Below the pieces are notes generated by a model. It saw nothing but the letters and a program-made list of their open reading frames with translations, made no database searches and was not told where the DNA came from. A program made the position numbers and the translations under genes. This document shows, in pieces, positions 34,101-47,804 of a DNA stretch of 64,000 nucleotides. Position 1 is the stretch's first letter. Each line of letters begins with the position of its first letter. The DNA comes from Trogon surrucura (Eukaryota; Chordata; Aves; Trogoniformes; Trogonidae), in NCBI GenBank assembly GCA_020746105.1, contig CM036621.1:28601501-28665500 (forward strand), read 5' to 3'.

Positions 34101-37100
34101 CACGAGCCTTCCACTGAATTATTCACAGAAACGCACCCACCTCATTGGAAAGAAAACCTTTGCTGTGGAAGGTTGAACGGTTCATTTAACTCCAAATCCT
34201 CAGGGAAGAGAGGAGCCACTGAAAAAGCGCCACTACGTGCCACATGGAAAGTTGTTGCAGTTGCATGACAATGTACTGGTTTAGTGTGCAAACAAGATAA
34301 TTACTGTCAATTGAGCATTTGTGCGACTGCATACATGTCACTCAATCTACAGTTTTTGAAGATCTGTTTCTATATTTTTCACACAGCCGCAGCATGTACC
34401 TTTAATAACTTGTTCCTCTATGTAAGAAGCTTCTGTGTCATCACAAGGAAATGCTGTTCAGTTCAAACTGCATCAAATTGGGATAGAAGCCGCCTATTCC
34501 GGTTTTAAAATTATATATTCTTGATTACCAGTTAGCAAACTACACCTTCAAAGTCAATACTTGTATTACAACAGATAAAAAATACTGTCTTGAAAAAGTG
34601 TGCTTCCTTTTGAAACGTGCCAGTACAAATGAGAAATTCAGTTGTACTGATGGGAAGAAATTAGAATTACAATGATATTATAGATGTACAAAAAATTTAG
34701 CATCTATGCACTGCCACTGGGAACTGAGTGCTCAGATACCACTCTTATTTCTCTATGCAACAACATAGTTGGGAATATTGCATTTTAAAAAGACATCCAC
34801 ATGCTTTTATAGACAAGACACAAATTTGCGAAAATTTAGACACATTCTTGGACAAAAATGGAATGTAACAGAAATGAATTGTGGTATGCTTGTTCCTTAA
34901 AGGTACTGTTGCTAAAATATTTGATATTATGGAGGATTAAAAGCACGAGCCCAGTCTGTATTTATGTGAGACTATTGTGAAGAAAATATTTTGAGGGATT
35001 GGGACCAAATTTGGCATGAAAAGTGCCAAAATGCACAAGTGGTATTGTAAGAAAAAGTTTTAGCATCACTTGACATAGGTAAAATCATCCAGTGTAAGAA
35101 GAGCACTGGGAGCAAATAGATGGAAACAGGCAGTTTATGGCAGTGTAAAATCAACTGGCATGGCATGCGGGGCAGTTGGATGTGTCCTGTTGCAGGACAT
35201 CATGTTCCAATGAGGTATCTGTATTATGAAGGCTAATGGAGACACAAAGTATTGAATAACATGTACAGAAAGATATTCCATTAGCTTTATATTTATTATT
35301 ACTAGTCAGCGTGTATCTATAGAGGTTTGCGGATTTGTAAGAGCAGAATGCTGCTTCTGATTCCTGCACAGTTCCAGTCATCAGCTGAAGAAAAGTACTA
35401 TAAGTCGCACAGAATTTTTCATCTGAGGTTACTGCAAGCGACTGAGCATTTATATCACTCCAGAGATGATGATCAATAACTGTAGCTGTCCAGTGTCTTG
35501 GTGTGTACCGACACAAAAAGCACTTGGTTCTTCACGCCCTCAGAAAAACCACTGCTCACATCCATCCCTATGTATGAAGGCCTTACGTATTGATTGATCT
35601 TCACACAAAATTCTTTTTCTGATTATCTGGAGGAGGACTTTCACTGTAGAATAAGACCCTCTGCACAAAATTCGACCCACCTGCGTATAAAGGCTTTTTA
35701 AACTACATCTTATTTTCAAGACTGTTTAGTATTACAGCATCATGAATTCCATTACATAATATTTACAGGTTATGGTAAGCCAGGACGATTTCCCATCTAT
35801 TGATTTTTTTTGGGGGGATGGTGGTAATCTCTTTCCATGTCATCATAAGAACAGTGTGAATTTATAGGATTTATTGAAGCTTTAAGACTTTAATCCAGCC
35901 ATTTAAATCCTTTATCAAAGTGACATGGCTTTTTCCTTATGTAGGTGGGATCACTTTCTCATGAAAAGTAGTGCAAATTAGGGAAGAATAGTCTGGCCTA
36001 TAGCAACCTTAATCTGAGTGCTTTAGGATAATTTATAGACTCTTACGTACTCAACCCTTATATTACCTCATGTGGCAAGTTGCACTATTTACCTACGATA
36101 AGTAGGTGTTTTCAAAATAAGTCAGCAACTGGCTCTAATGAGACTGAAATTTCCACTGCTTTGTGCATGTAGGCAGGGCTAAGCTACCTGGGTCTAGGCA
36201 ACAAAATGAGAATCACATTTGTGCTGTTTTCTGTTTCCTCAGTCATATGAGGTCTATGGGTGAAACCACTTTTTAGTACATAGCATTTTTACACTTAGTT
36301 CACGTAGTTCATAGTTGCTTGTTTCAAGAGAAACAGCTCTAACTCTTCAAAGGCTCCTCAGAGATCTCTTTGTGTGTCATTTATATCCATCAAGGAAGGT
36401 ATCCCAGGATCATGTACATAGTAGTTGCCAGTCCTGAGTACCTTTTCTTCGAGTTTCTGGCAGATTTTTCTTTCTCCCTGCCTTCAGTTGACTTGAAAAA
36501 AATAAAGGTGTAAAATTATGAAGATCAGACACTTGAAAATGTTTAAATTTTAGACGTCACACTTCAAAATGATGTGGATAGCCAATGGGAATCAAAACAA
36601 GGAGGGAAATTTCCCCAGGCCTGGAGATATATGAAGAGTAGACGGAGACATAGAGGACAGCAGAAAGTGAATTATACATAAAACACTTCTACATGGATCA
36701 AAGAGAGAAGAGGGGAAATGGAGAAAAACGGGGAGAACGGTTTCACCCTTTTCTTCTTTTTTCCTGTGCAGGTGTTCAAGGTTTCCATAGAAACTTGAAC
36801 ATAGTCTGAATTGGGGGGAAAATAACATTTCTTCTGTTTAACTGCCCTAAATGCTGTGCAAAAATTGTGTGGTTTCTGTTTTGTATAACTAGGTCAACTA
36901 CTTCCACAAAAAACATTCACTAAAGCAAATTAATCTATTCAGCCTTATGGTGAAATTAAGAGGATAGGTTATTTTTACATCTCACTGGGATAGTTTTGGT
37001 CAAAAACCAAAGCTAAGTGGTATCGGGAGTTAAAATGGAGCTTGTCTTTCATCTCAGCAGGAGATGCACTTACATTACATTGGTTAAATGAAATTCTTGA

Positions 37101-37777
37101 AATATATAGACCTACAATTTCTACTCTGTGCAAAATTATTATACTTTTCTTTAAAGGAACAGTTCTCTAATGTATATATATATTTTGTTCTTTCTGCAAT
37201 GTCTAGCATTCGCTTGTGTTAAAAAAAGAATGTTTATATATTATGGTACATTATTATCTAATGGATAATATCCAGGAGTTGATAAGAGTTAATTAAAGTA
37301 GGCTATGTAAAATTAGTTACGTTTGTAGTTGGTGTATAGCTAATTTTTTTCTGAGACTGGCTACGTATATCTGTAGTTAATGTGGATACTATCAGCTTGA
37401 AGAACCTAACAGTTACTTTGACATTGTCACCTCTCAATACTGTCAAAGTATGGACCATTTTTGAATTAAATGCATTTGTGGGTCGGCTCTTAATGTATGT
37501 CTTGCGTCCATGAGAATGTTAGAAATTTAATTTTATCTATTATGGATGGGCGTTTTGCTCAGCTGTAACGTGCAATACTGCTCCTGTAGGAAGCGCTGAG
37601 TTAAACAGTAGCTTCACAGTCTAATTTTGGGGAGTAGTTTTGTGTTTATCTACACATGTCCAGGAGCAAAACATGGAACTGAGTGTATCACGGTGAAGGG
37701 CAGTTATTCCTTCATGTCAGGAAGCAGGTTCTCAGTTCTACAGGGGAATATGGACGCCACAGTGCTAAGAAGGTGGA
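28141..37777. other. Long AT-rich stretch without recognisable genes
   Basis: Nearly 10 kb with no recognisable exon, RNA gene or mobile element. Short homopolymers occur (for example an A-run at 28860-28874). The base composition near 32.15-32.3 kb is somewhat less AT-rich, with possible ETS- and GATA-like sites, but nothing firm. Confidence 0.5.
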
Positions 37778-37842
37778 AAGGGGGGTTGGAATGAGATAAT
37801 CTTTAAGGTCCCTTATAACTCAAACCATTCGATGATTCTGTG
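37778..37842 (+). mobile_element. Small CR1 3'-end remnant
   Basis: Sense-oriented match to the last about 65 bases of CR1: GGTTGGAATGAGATAATCT, AAGGTCCCTTATAACTC, then ATTCGATGATTCTGTG. It is diverged, so probably an old insertion. Confidence 0.8.
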
Positions 37843-40800
37843 GCATTCCCAGTCTTTGTTGGAAGGACTATCTCTTTTTTTTTCTACAGTGATCAGTCAC
37901 AAGACTTAGTGCCTTTGAAAAAAATAAATATTTCGGCAAGTAGAAGAATATGGGAATCCCTGTTAGGAAATGAGAGACCAGAAATGAGGAGTGTCACTGG
38001 GCATAGGCAAATAAATAGTTTGTGTGCCTGGGGGTGAAGAGGGAGTGAGCCAAGCAGGGCTGCTGCCAGGGCGCTTGGCCTGTGCCAGAGCCTGGGAACT
38101 TGGAAGGGCAGCGCGCTCCTACAGCCCAGCCTGGGACTTTAGTGCATGACCACTCCAAGGTGCTTCTCGCATTTTATTCATGATGAAACCATTGGATGAT
38201 GTTCACCACAGCATCGCTTACTCGGCTAAGCCTGGGCACATGTAAGGCACAGCTCTGTTTATGGTTGAAATCAGGCCAGATGAAATTGGGTCTAGGCTCC
38301 ATTTTGATAAGAACTCCAAGCCACGATAATTCAGTTCTGTGTAATTATGGCAAAATGAAAATATCAGCCTGTTTTGTGTGGTTGATTTTCCCTCTATTGT
38401 TGATCTTACTTTTAGCTAAAAATCTCCTGTCTATGCTAAAAATGAAGTTGGTGCAATTATTTCTATATGCGTAATGTTGCTCATAAGGAATAGATTTATG
38501 CTTGGGTAGAAATACACACTTTGAAAAAATTGACCATCTAAAGATAACATATTAGTGGAAAACTACTGAATATACAAAAAGAAAGTTTTCTTGAGATGAA
38601 ACGTAAAGTGCCAATAACATTCTCATTACTAGCATGTAATATTTACTGAGTGTATAATTTCCTTATATTGTGATGAATAACTAACTACAAAAATACTTTT
38701 TACCTTCTCAGGATGCCTACTTTCTCTTCCATTTTAAGCATTTTTTGTCTGTTTTTTATGTTTTTGCATCCTTTCTTCATGTTTCTATCTAGAACCAAAT
38801 ACACAGTTCATGCATGTATTTTAGTAATATTAATATTGCAGCTGATACAAACGTTCTGACTTTCTTTTCTATGCCAGTGGAATTATTGCAGTGATGGTTT
38901 TAACCTGTGCTTTTGGATGGTCGTCTCCAAAATCTGTAAAAATGATCTCTGACTTCTATGCAATTGAATCAATTTATATTGGTTAGTACCACAAAGTCTC
39001 AGTGTAACAATTAATGTACAATATTTCATAGCGTGGTGTTTCCTGAGTAATACTGGCAGAAGATTTCTGGCTTCAATGGGCTAGAGGCTTGAATGCTGAA
39101 TTTGAAGGTTTTGTTTTCATTGCAATTAATTTAAATACACCTTTCACAAGCTTTAAAAGGAACAAATATAAATTAAAAAGTAGTGGTTAATTGCAGTAAA
39201 CAAGAAGAGAGATGCCAGATGCTAGTCATAGAGCTTAGTGAACTCTGAAAAGCACTTGATGTTGTGGGGATGAGGGCAAAGATCAAATGGGCTATCACAG
39301 AACATCTGCAAAATTACTTCAATTAAAAAAAAAAGTCTGTCTGAGCAGTCCTGACACTCACCTGTCTGATAAGAATGTTTACGTAAGTTGTTCATAAAAG
39401 AAACATTTGAAATGTAAAAGTATAACAAATAATAAAATAGTGGAAATTACAATTCATGTAATTTTTACAAGTGTCAACAGCTGAAAAACACCTCAGCCAC
39501 AGTTGGTAAGGAATACATTAACTTAGAAAAGTCTGATATTGGAAGTCTCTCTCAGAAGTCTCTAACTATGGTTGACATTGGAACTTTACACTGTCAATGT
39601 CTTGAAATTATCTTTTGAAAATCTGAAATGCACAGTTAAAATATTCTCTTAATATGCATCAATTTTAAATATAGAGAAAAGCATACATGCACACAAAAAG
39701 AGTTTCTAGATCTAGTTCATGTTTTATTAAAACGTTTCAGAGTACTTCCCATTACCTGAGGACTTGACTCCTGTTCAGTCTGTATATTTCTAAAAGAAAT
39801 AGATTTGTTTTATCTTTAAGTCCGTACCTTTAACTCACCATAATTAAGTATACTTTTTAAAAAAAAAAAATCTCGTATCACCATGTGTAGGGTAAGAGAG
39901 CTGTAATGTGCGATTCTGTCCCAAGTTAAAATTTGTAGACAGGTAGTACTTACCCCTTCCTCGATAGTGACTGTGGCTAACGCACAGTGACCTACATCTT
40001 GCGATTAGCAAGACCATCTACTTTTAAGCATTAGAAATCTATTATCATTCGCTTCCTTGAAAGCACAGCAGAAATTGCTTCTTATTTTGAAACAGCCTAA
40101 GCCTTGAGAAATTTAATGAAAAAAAAGGAAATTCGTTTTCATTGGGCTACAGCTAGTTTGAACTCTTGAAGTTTCCCTAATAAAGAATTGCTTGATGGAT
40201 TCCAAAGTCCTTTGGAGAGTTAGAACCTTGCTTTATAGACCTCTGCTAGTAAATTTATTTCCTGGTTTAAATCTAAAAAGTTCAGCTGTTTCCAGTGTTG
40301 AATTCTTAACGACTGAAATATTGGATTTATTTACTCATGATAAATAGGACAGCATTTGTAACATTAGAGGAGAATTAATTTACCAATCCATAGCACTAGG
40401 CCGCAATCCTACAATTCAAATTTATGGAGACCATTTATGTGAAAGTCAATGCCAGCATTTTACATCATTAAAATGAACAATATGATCCATGGGATGCCAA
40501 TATAACAGCTCTCCAGGACCTAAAAAATTTACTAAGAGACTTTCAATTTACTCCACTGTTGAAAACCCGTGGAAGCCACTTCCAGCAAGATCCAAGATAT
40601 TTTTGTTCTACAGTGGGGCTACAGGTGCTTGTATTCACAGTCTAGTGTTCTTAGTTATGCTATTTAGTAAATAAACTAGATTTTATACTAATAACAAGCT
40701 AGGCCAAGATGTTTCATTTGTAACAGATCTCACTTGATATCCTACTTTCTTTCTGAAATGTAATAGGAAAATAATAATATACTTTGAATTTTTGATTGTA

Positions 40801-42260
40801 ACAAAATGTTTGGATCTATTATAATACTAATTGTTGTGTATTAACTGAAAAAGTTATTTTTATATGAAATTATTATGGTTACAGGATACTTTGGAGGATG
40901 ATAACAGAGAAACAGTTTTTCCAAACAGACATGACTTAGGTGATGTCCTTAAAGGCAATGACACAATTTAATTAATTTTATAGACATTGGTTTCACTGTG
41001 GGAAAATGTGACCACTGACGTCTCAGCACATTTGTGATCACAGGAAAAGAGTTGAAAACTTAAGAAGACGTGCATGCACATTTCGTGAATGGAAAACTTT
41101 ACTCTTATACATGGGGACCTTTCTTGTTGTTTCTTTCTTCTTCTTTGATGTGCAATAAGAATGGTGTCTGTAGGCAGATTTTCTGGGGAATACATCATAT
41201 GGAAGCAGCTGTACTGAAACGTGGCCGTGCATGTCTCTTAGAAGATCTACATTATTACTGTAATGTAATTGCTGATCTTTTTGTTGTGATTTCTTCCTCT
41301 CTTAATATTAAAGCCGCATTTTTATATTGAGACTTCTCTTTTCCCTTTCTGTCCCCTCTTTTTCCCACCAAAATGTGGAACAGTAAAACCTGCTATGATA
41401 AAATTAGTTGTCAAAGCAGCTTTAATATGCATTTCTGAAGACACATTGTCTGACACATATTATCCAGGACAAAAAAATCTTGATGCAATCTATGTAATTT
41501 TGTGATTAATTAATATTTTCCCTTGGAGAAGCAAAAGTAAGGCTCAATTATGCATCAAAGGACTATTGAAAAATACTTTTCTTAGTCTAGTATGTGTTTT
41601 ATGTTGGCAGATAATAAGTCGGAGACAGCCTTGTAGGTACAGTGTTATCTGTATAAAACTGGCATTGATCGTGTTGGTGCCTTAAAAATTTCACTTGGCT
41701 TTTGGAATAAGAAAGTCTGTTTTTCCAAAATAAAATATTTATTTAACTCATGGTCACTGATTGTATTAGAAATCATTAAGATCTTTTGGTAATATTTACA
41801 AACAATTAGAGTTTGCTTTAGCAAGAGTGTTCTGGAGACACAAAATGAAATAACAAAGGAAATAAAAATTGCAGCAGATATGTCTGCAATCCTTAGAGGC
41901 TCAGAAGCTTAAATTCTAGGTGCCAGAATTATGTACACATGAAACTGATGTTGCCGTTTTGTGTCAGTCACAGATCTTATGTGTGTTGGATATTCAGCAA
42001 ATGTAGAGTTTCTGGAGGAGCCCAGTTTCTGATTAGATGACTTGTTTTAACTGTTAATTTGGTAAAGTTAATAAGAAGATGAACTTTAAAACAGCTAAGG
42101 TTGTTGTGAAATGCTCTTCATTGGAAGGTTATAAGCTTTTCACTGTCAGTAGTGTAGGTTACGAAACCAACAAACCTCACGAAAACACCACCTTCCCTTG
42201 CAGATACATCAATATTAAACTTAGCAGCCATTATAGGTAATTTTAAGGTCAGATGCAACA

Positions 42261-42300
42261 TATTATTATTTTATTTATTATTATAAATATTATTATTCTT
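42261..42300. repeat. ATT-rich microsatellite
   Basis: Irregular tandem TAT/ATT units over about 40 bp. Confidence 0.85.
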
Positions 42301-45300
42301 TCTGACCTTTAGCTATTTTTAACCTATGCTACCCAGTGTGAAATAGCATTACAGAAGTTGCATACAGGGTGAGAAATCAATCAGAATTTTAATTAGTGCT
42401 GATGATTCTGTTCATGTGAGCAGTGTCCATAACTTGTTCTCAGAATAGTTCCTGGATTGTTTTTTAAGATACAGTTGTAGTAGTGTCATTCTATCCAGAT
42501 TGCTTCTTTTAGCCTTGACGTTGCATTATCTGGCTTGAAAGACCTGAAGGACCACGTTAGTGGAAAGGCAGATGGAAAGCTCAGCTGGCATGTAAGCGTG
42601 CGTGGATGAAAAAACTGTATCATTAGATGCAACAATCATTAGATGGCTTTCGCTTTGAAGAACAAAATGAGGACCTGAAATACTTACTTTTGATGTAAGA
42701 AAACTTAGACAGAAGAGGTTCTTTCTAAATTGAAGAAAACCACAGCAGAGGGCCCATAGAAGTAGTACTGCAAGTGATTTTATGGAGGATATTTCTAATA
42801 TTCTTATCACAGACATGCACACAATGTACAGTAGGGACTACCAGAAGAACGTAATTATACATTTACTATAAGAAATCTAATTATTCTTCTGTGCTACTAT
42901 CTCAAACAGTAAGTGTTTTCGTAATAAAACTGCTTCTTTCAAACATCTTAACTATTAGAAAATTATTGGATTGAGGTTGAATTTATTAAGTCAAGAGTAA
43001 TTAAATTATCCAGTTTGAAAATCATTTTTGACTTGAGAATGCCTGAGTCTGCATTTGTGCAGCTGTTGAAACTGATCTACGCTTCTTTCAAATGCATGTA
43101 CTTCCTTAAATTTAAGGACCTTTCTGTCTGAAAGAGATCATTGTCGGTATTATGTTTACTTTTTTTACGACTTCTTGAGAGCAGAAAATCCAAATTAATG
43201 ACAACTATGAATCTGTGAAGGCAGATTAGAATTACAATGGAAATTGATTAAATGTTCAACGTGTTGTAGCTTTCTTTAAATTATGGCATATTTGCATTTT
43301 TAAGCACATTTACTGTTCATGTCTTGATTTAGAGGGGTTTTTTTTTGTTGTTATCGTTATGGAATAGATACTCATAATCCTTTTACCTCTACAGTGATGT
43401 ATAAGTAGATAGTGTAAACTTTTACAGTGACCATGTTTTAAATCCGTTCCCTATAAACTGGAGAGACTGTGGGTGATCTTGAAATCGTTCGGAAGAATAT
43501 TCGTGAGCCTGCAGCTTTTGAATTCTTAAAATACCATTTAAACTTTCCTAATTTTTTTATTTAACAAAGAATTTTACGGAAAAGCTACGCAGGAATAGCA
43601 ATAAAGAATACAGTGCAGTGCGTGACATTCCATTTCTTTGTAGCTGGGGAGATTAATGAACTTTCCTGTAGGTTGACCACCACTATCTCTAGTGATATGA
43701 AATAAAATGCCCGTAACTATAACGCAGTCTCTCTTGCTTAGTTCAAATGCAGCCTTCCCTTCAAACAAGTTCCTTTAGATTGATTTTAATTTTATTTTTT
43801 ACTATATTAGCATTACAGCATTTTAAGAATGTCAAAGACTAATTCATTTTAGCCACAAAATGCAAACTTAATGAATTTCATGAACGTAAAGATTAAGCCC
43901 TGAATATTCAGAATTGGGCAACTAAGGTGAGATACTTAAAATTTAGACACCTAAGTACCTGATCTGATTTTTCAAAGTACTGATTGAAAAGAAGTAACTT
44001 GTAAAATGAAATACCTCTGAAAACGGCATATTATGATTATGATAGGGAATTGTAAGGACTACAACTAGACATATTTATTCAGTTTCTACAATCTTCTTGC
44101 ATAATACTTTAAATGATTCATCCCAGTTTTCCAAATGTTATTTTCATAAATTTATTTGTGTTCAGGGAATTTGTTTCATTTGATATTCTGCAGAATATCA
44201 TCAAGATTTCCAAACAGGCTTCTTAGGTCATGTTCCAAAGCCCATCTTACTCCTCAGTGGTGTAATTTTCATGGTTTTTTTCGTAAGCTATTCATGTTGA
44301 TTTCATTGTGTGGCGTGTTAGGAGAACCTCTGTCTCTTGAGAAAATTAAAAACATTTTGAATGTAATTTTTAGTATGTGTTTGGAAAAATACTATTTGAA
44401 TATATAAACATTAGTTCAAAAAACACCTGTACTCAGACATGTAACTTCTGCTTATTTTAATTTGGTTCAAATCAAAACTCATAGTGTCCTGGATGATAAA
44501 TAAGGTGTGCAGACGTGCGTACTGTGGGTGTCCCAGCAGAAGGAAAAAGAGCTTATATTTTTATGATCTGTTATATTTTTCCAGGAAATGAAAATTTATT
44601 TTTCACCAAACAAACCTTTAGTTTGACTAAACCACAACAGCTGGGAACATGATTTCCCCATAGAATTATAGAGGCAATGATTCTATGATTTCCCCTTTTA
44701 ATATATTTTTAAAAGACAACATCAAAACTTTGTTTTCTTCAGTTTTTCTTTCACCATCAGGATCCAGACATGCAAATGTACATGACTATGTAAATAAAAA
44801 TAAGAAGGAAAAAATGAAGAAAAATCAAAGGTTGTATGGATGGATTGTATGAGAAGGTCACTGAGTTTTATTTGAATTATTAGTAGTACAATTTTATAAA
44901 TTTTGAAAAGATTAGATGGAACTTATTGAATCTCTGTTCATATCTTGCATTCAGTGCTTCAGGAGTGAGAATAGTAAATATTCTGCTATTATTTTCAAGG
45001 GCTGAATGTTATTCTAGAATAAAGAAACTGCATACGCCTAAAAATACTGGATGGCAAATTGTCTCCTACTTGATAGACAAAGCCTTATCCTAGTGGGTTT
45101 TAAAGGTAAGGAAAGGGATGTATAAAGTAACTGAGTGCACAGAAACAGATGTAGGGGCTCAGACTATCAAGGATGCCTAGGGAAGAGGTACATAAAGTGG
45201 TAAATAGCGTGGCAATGTTTTCTTGGAAGAGGAAGCAAGAAGGAAACACACAGATAATGTTACAAGCAACATAACTTTTTGCCTTTTTTTTTTATGTTGG

Positions 45301-46197
45301 GGTGGTCAATGAAGAGAACAAACAGATTAGATGGCCTTTCACAGCTTTGTCAGTGATGTTCCTCTCCAGTTCTTATGAAACTATCCAGAAACAGTATGAG
45401 CTACAATAAATAGCAGGCTATGATTCATGCAAATTATCAATGCTAAATTAGTTATGCATATAAAGTACACCTTAAAGTAGTACTAGCTAGGTACTTTGTT
45501 GAATATTCAGATACAAAATAGGCCACAATGAATTTATTCCTAGCAGGCAAATGTATTTTGCCTTGAAGTATTCTTATCACAAAGCTTCAGATTTATCATT
45601 TTTCCACGCTACTGCACATTCTAGGAACCAGGTACGCCTAAAAAAAGTTCAGCTTTCATCCTTCAGTGGGTTAATTAAGCTAAAGCAAAAAGAGAAGAAT
45701 TACAGAGGTATGGAAATGAATTTGTTGTCTTTTTTTTCCCCCAAAATCAGGCACATCATTACGGAGCTAGGTGCCAAGATGTTAATTTCCTTGCTCCACA
45801 AGGATTTACAAGCCCTGCCAAACTGTCTGTTCTTATCAAACTCTACTTGGTTGAGAATGAACAAAACATTTAGATCAAATTTCACAATTTAAAGCAATTT
45901 GATTAATTACTAGACATGAATTAGATAATTGAATAAAACTCATCCTCTAAAGCATAGAAAAATAGCTTGTAGAGTTACTGAAGAACACGAGAAAATGTCT
46001 TCAAACTTCCTGCCACCCCAAACTTGTGTTTCTTACTAATAATTTAAGGTGTAAAAAGGAAACGTTTAGCTAACTTTTCTCAGATTTCCTTCAAAGAGCC
46101 TTCACTTCTGCCTATGAAAAAAACACAGTGCCCTTGCTCTGTATTTCTTATGACACCAAATCAGCAGGTGTGCCACAAACCCCTGGTGCAGTTACAC

Positions 46198-46460
46198 AAC
46201 ATGGATGGAGCCCTGGAGAGGGGAGGCCTGAGGCCCCACGGTAGCCTGCGAGCTTCTGCCCACCGGCCCTCCTGGGCCACCTGCCAGGGTCACAGGGGGC
46301 CCAGGTGGGCCGTGGTGCCACAGGTGTGGGGGAGGCGGCAGCCATTTTATGGAGGCGGGGAGGCAATGGCAGCCATCTTGTGGAGGAGAGGGGAGGTAAC
46401 TTCCTCCACAGTTTGCTGGGGGCTGTGTGGGAGATGCTTTTGAAAGTCGGTAGAATGGGG
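46198..46460. promoter_or_regulatory. GC-rich block with repeated GCCAT(C/T)TT motifs (possible regulatory element)
   Basis: A sharply GC-rich interval in AT-rich surroundings. GGCAGCCAT occurs at 46337 and again at 46368, within an imperfect 31-bp tandem repeat; the second copy continues as GCCATCTTG, the core of YY1 sites. A donor-like AG|GTAAC occurs at 46394-46400. It contains open frames on both strands that reflect GC content rather than a known protein. Promoter, enhancer or old repeat are all possible. Confidence 0.3.
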
Positions 46461-47161
46461 AAACGGGAGCAGCAGAACAGTATGTAGGCAGAGTGATCTT
46501 TATTTTCAAAGTTGTATTTGTATTACCTGTCTTTGTATTTGTAAACCAGATTGTAGCTTTTGAGGGCAGTTTTCTTAGTGAGGATGCTTGAAGTAAAATG
46601 CGCTGACTGACCGACAGCTCTGTGCATGCAGCCTCCTCATGTGAAGTCAGGCTGATGAAAGGGCTTAGTTGTCCTCTTGTCCGTGTGTCTGTCTACCTTG
46701 TTCTCCTCTCTAGTGCTGAGTTTGTAAGAACAGCTTATGGTCACCAGGTACCAGCCCTGAGAAACACCTGCTGGTGAGCTGGCTCCACTCCTGGGATCCA
46801 AAATTGCGTTTGAAATTACGTTTTGCGTTGACCTGGTCTCCTAGGGGAAGAGTTTTGGAGGCTGGAATATTTAGTCTTTGGTACAGAAAGGCCTAGCTTT
46901 GTAAACTGGTTGAGAACCGTAGTTGTAGCAGCTTTGCAGTGTGGGCTAGCGTGAGCCCTGGGCTGTGGGGTGGCTATGCCAAAGCAATGGCAACCAGCTC
47001 TTCACAGCTCAGGTCTTACTGAAATCAGGACACCTTAAATTTCATTAGGGCAGCGGATGAATCTCTTGAGATTTCAATAGACAGTAGCTGTAAATGATGA
47101 ATCGTACGGAATAACCTAAATCCTAGGAAGGGATGATGATGCCTCTTTGTCTTCTCTCTAG

Positions 47162-47327
47162 CTTGATCCCTGCGGGAGGTCGTGGCCGACAGCAGCACTG
47201 AGAAATCACCGCAGCCGGCGTGGGGGTGTTGGGGCTTGGAACATCCCACAGCTAAAGGCAGGGGAGCATCAAAGTCCCATCTTGATGTCTTTGAGGGTGC
47301 AGCTACTCCCAGTGTGAGAGGCCAAAG
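47162..47327 (+). other. Candidate spliced exon (non-coding or UTR)
   Basis: A 166-bp GC-richer segment bounded on the left by a strong polypyrimidine tract and AG (TCTTTGTCTTCTCTCTAG ending at 47161). On the right is a consensus donor (AAAG|GTAAGT, GT at 47328-47329). All three sense frames contain a stop, the longest only near the 3' end, so a translated internal exon is unlikely. It lies about 0.7 kb downstream of the GC-rich block. Evidence is limited to splice-site quality. Confidence 0.25.
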
Positions 47328-47575
47328 GTAAGTTTTAATGTGCTAATGCTTTTTATTTTGCTTTGGTCATCCCTGATATGATGGTTTGTATTTTCACACT
47401 GATTTAGCAGGTATTTCTTTTCCAGAATTGTGGCTCTATAGAGAGTAGGTAGGTGAATCTCTTAGCAGTTCGGCCAAGCAAAGTGGGGCTTAAGCTCTAA
47501 GAAAAGCACATACCAAAAAATAAAAGCTTTTTTTTTTTCAGTGCGACTGTTTGTAAATAGCTGGATGAAAACATT

Positions 47576-47804
47576 ACAGAATCACAGAATGTTAGAGGTT
47601 GGAAGGGACCTCAAAGATCACCTAGTCCAACCCCGCCGCCAGAGCAGGACCAGCTACAGCAGAGCGCACAGGAACGCGTCCAGGCGGGTTTTGAATGTCT
47701 CCAAAGAAGGAGATTCCACAACCTCCCTGGGCAGCCTGTTCCAGTGCTCTGTCACCCTCACAGTAAAGAAGTTTTTCCTCATATTTTTATGGAACCTCTT
47801 GTGT
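47576..47804 (-). mobile_element. 5'-truncated CR1 fragment, copy-B subfamily
   Basis: Antisense CR1 end with the ORF2 C-terminus [20 protein letters not shown] and KTRLDAFLCALL, stop at 47654-47656, and the 3' tail with octamers near 47576. The sequence is nearly that of copy B over the shared part. Similarity ends near 47804. Confidence 0.93.

Larger units (their letters stand above)
37843..47575. other. Long AT-rich stretch, with a GC-rich block near its end
   Basis: No recognisable protein-coding exon. Local features are an ATT-rich microsatellite (42261-42300), a GC-rich block (46198-46460) and a candidate exon (47162-47327). Confidence 0.45.

Noticed and set aside
44660-44695. ATTCTATGAT near 44.68 kb, resembling a CR1 octamer tail
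   Set aside because: None of the conserved CR1 3' UTR precedes it in either direction; a single octamer can occur by chance.
46114-46443. 109-codon + strand frame and overlapping minus frames of 72 and 105 codons
   Set aside because: A GC-rich block suppresses stops in all frames. The overlapping open frames on both strands argue against a real protein.
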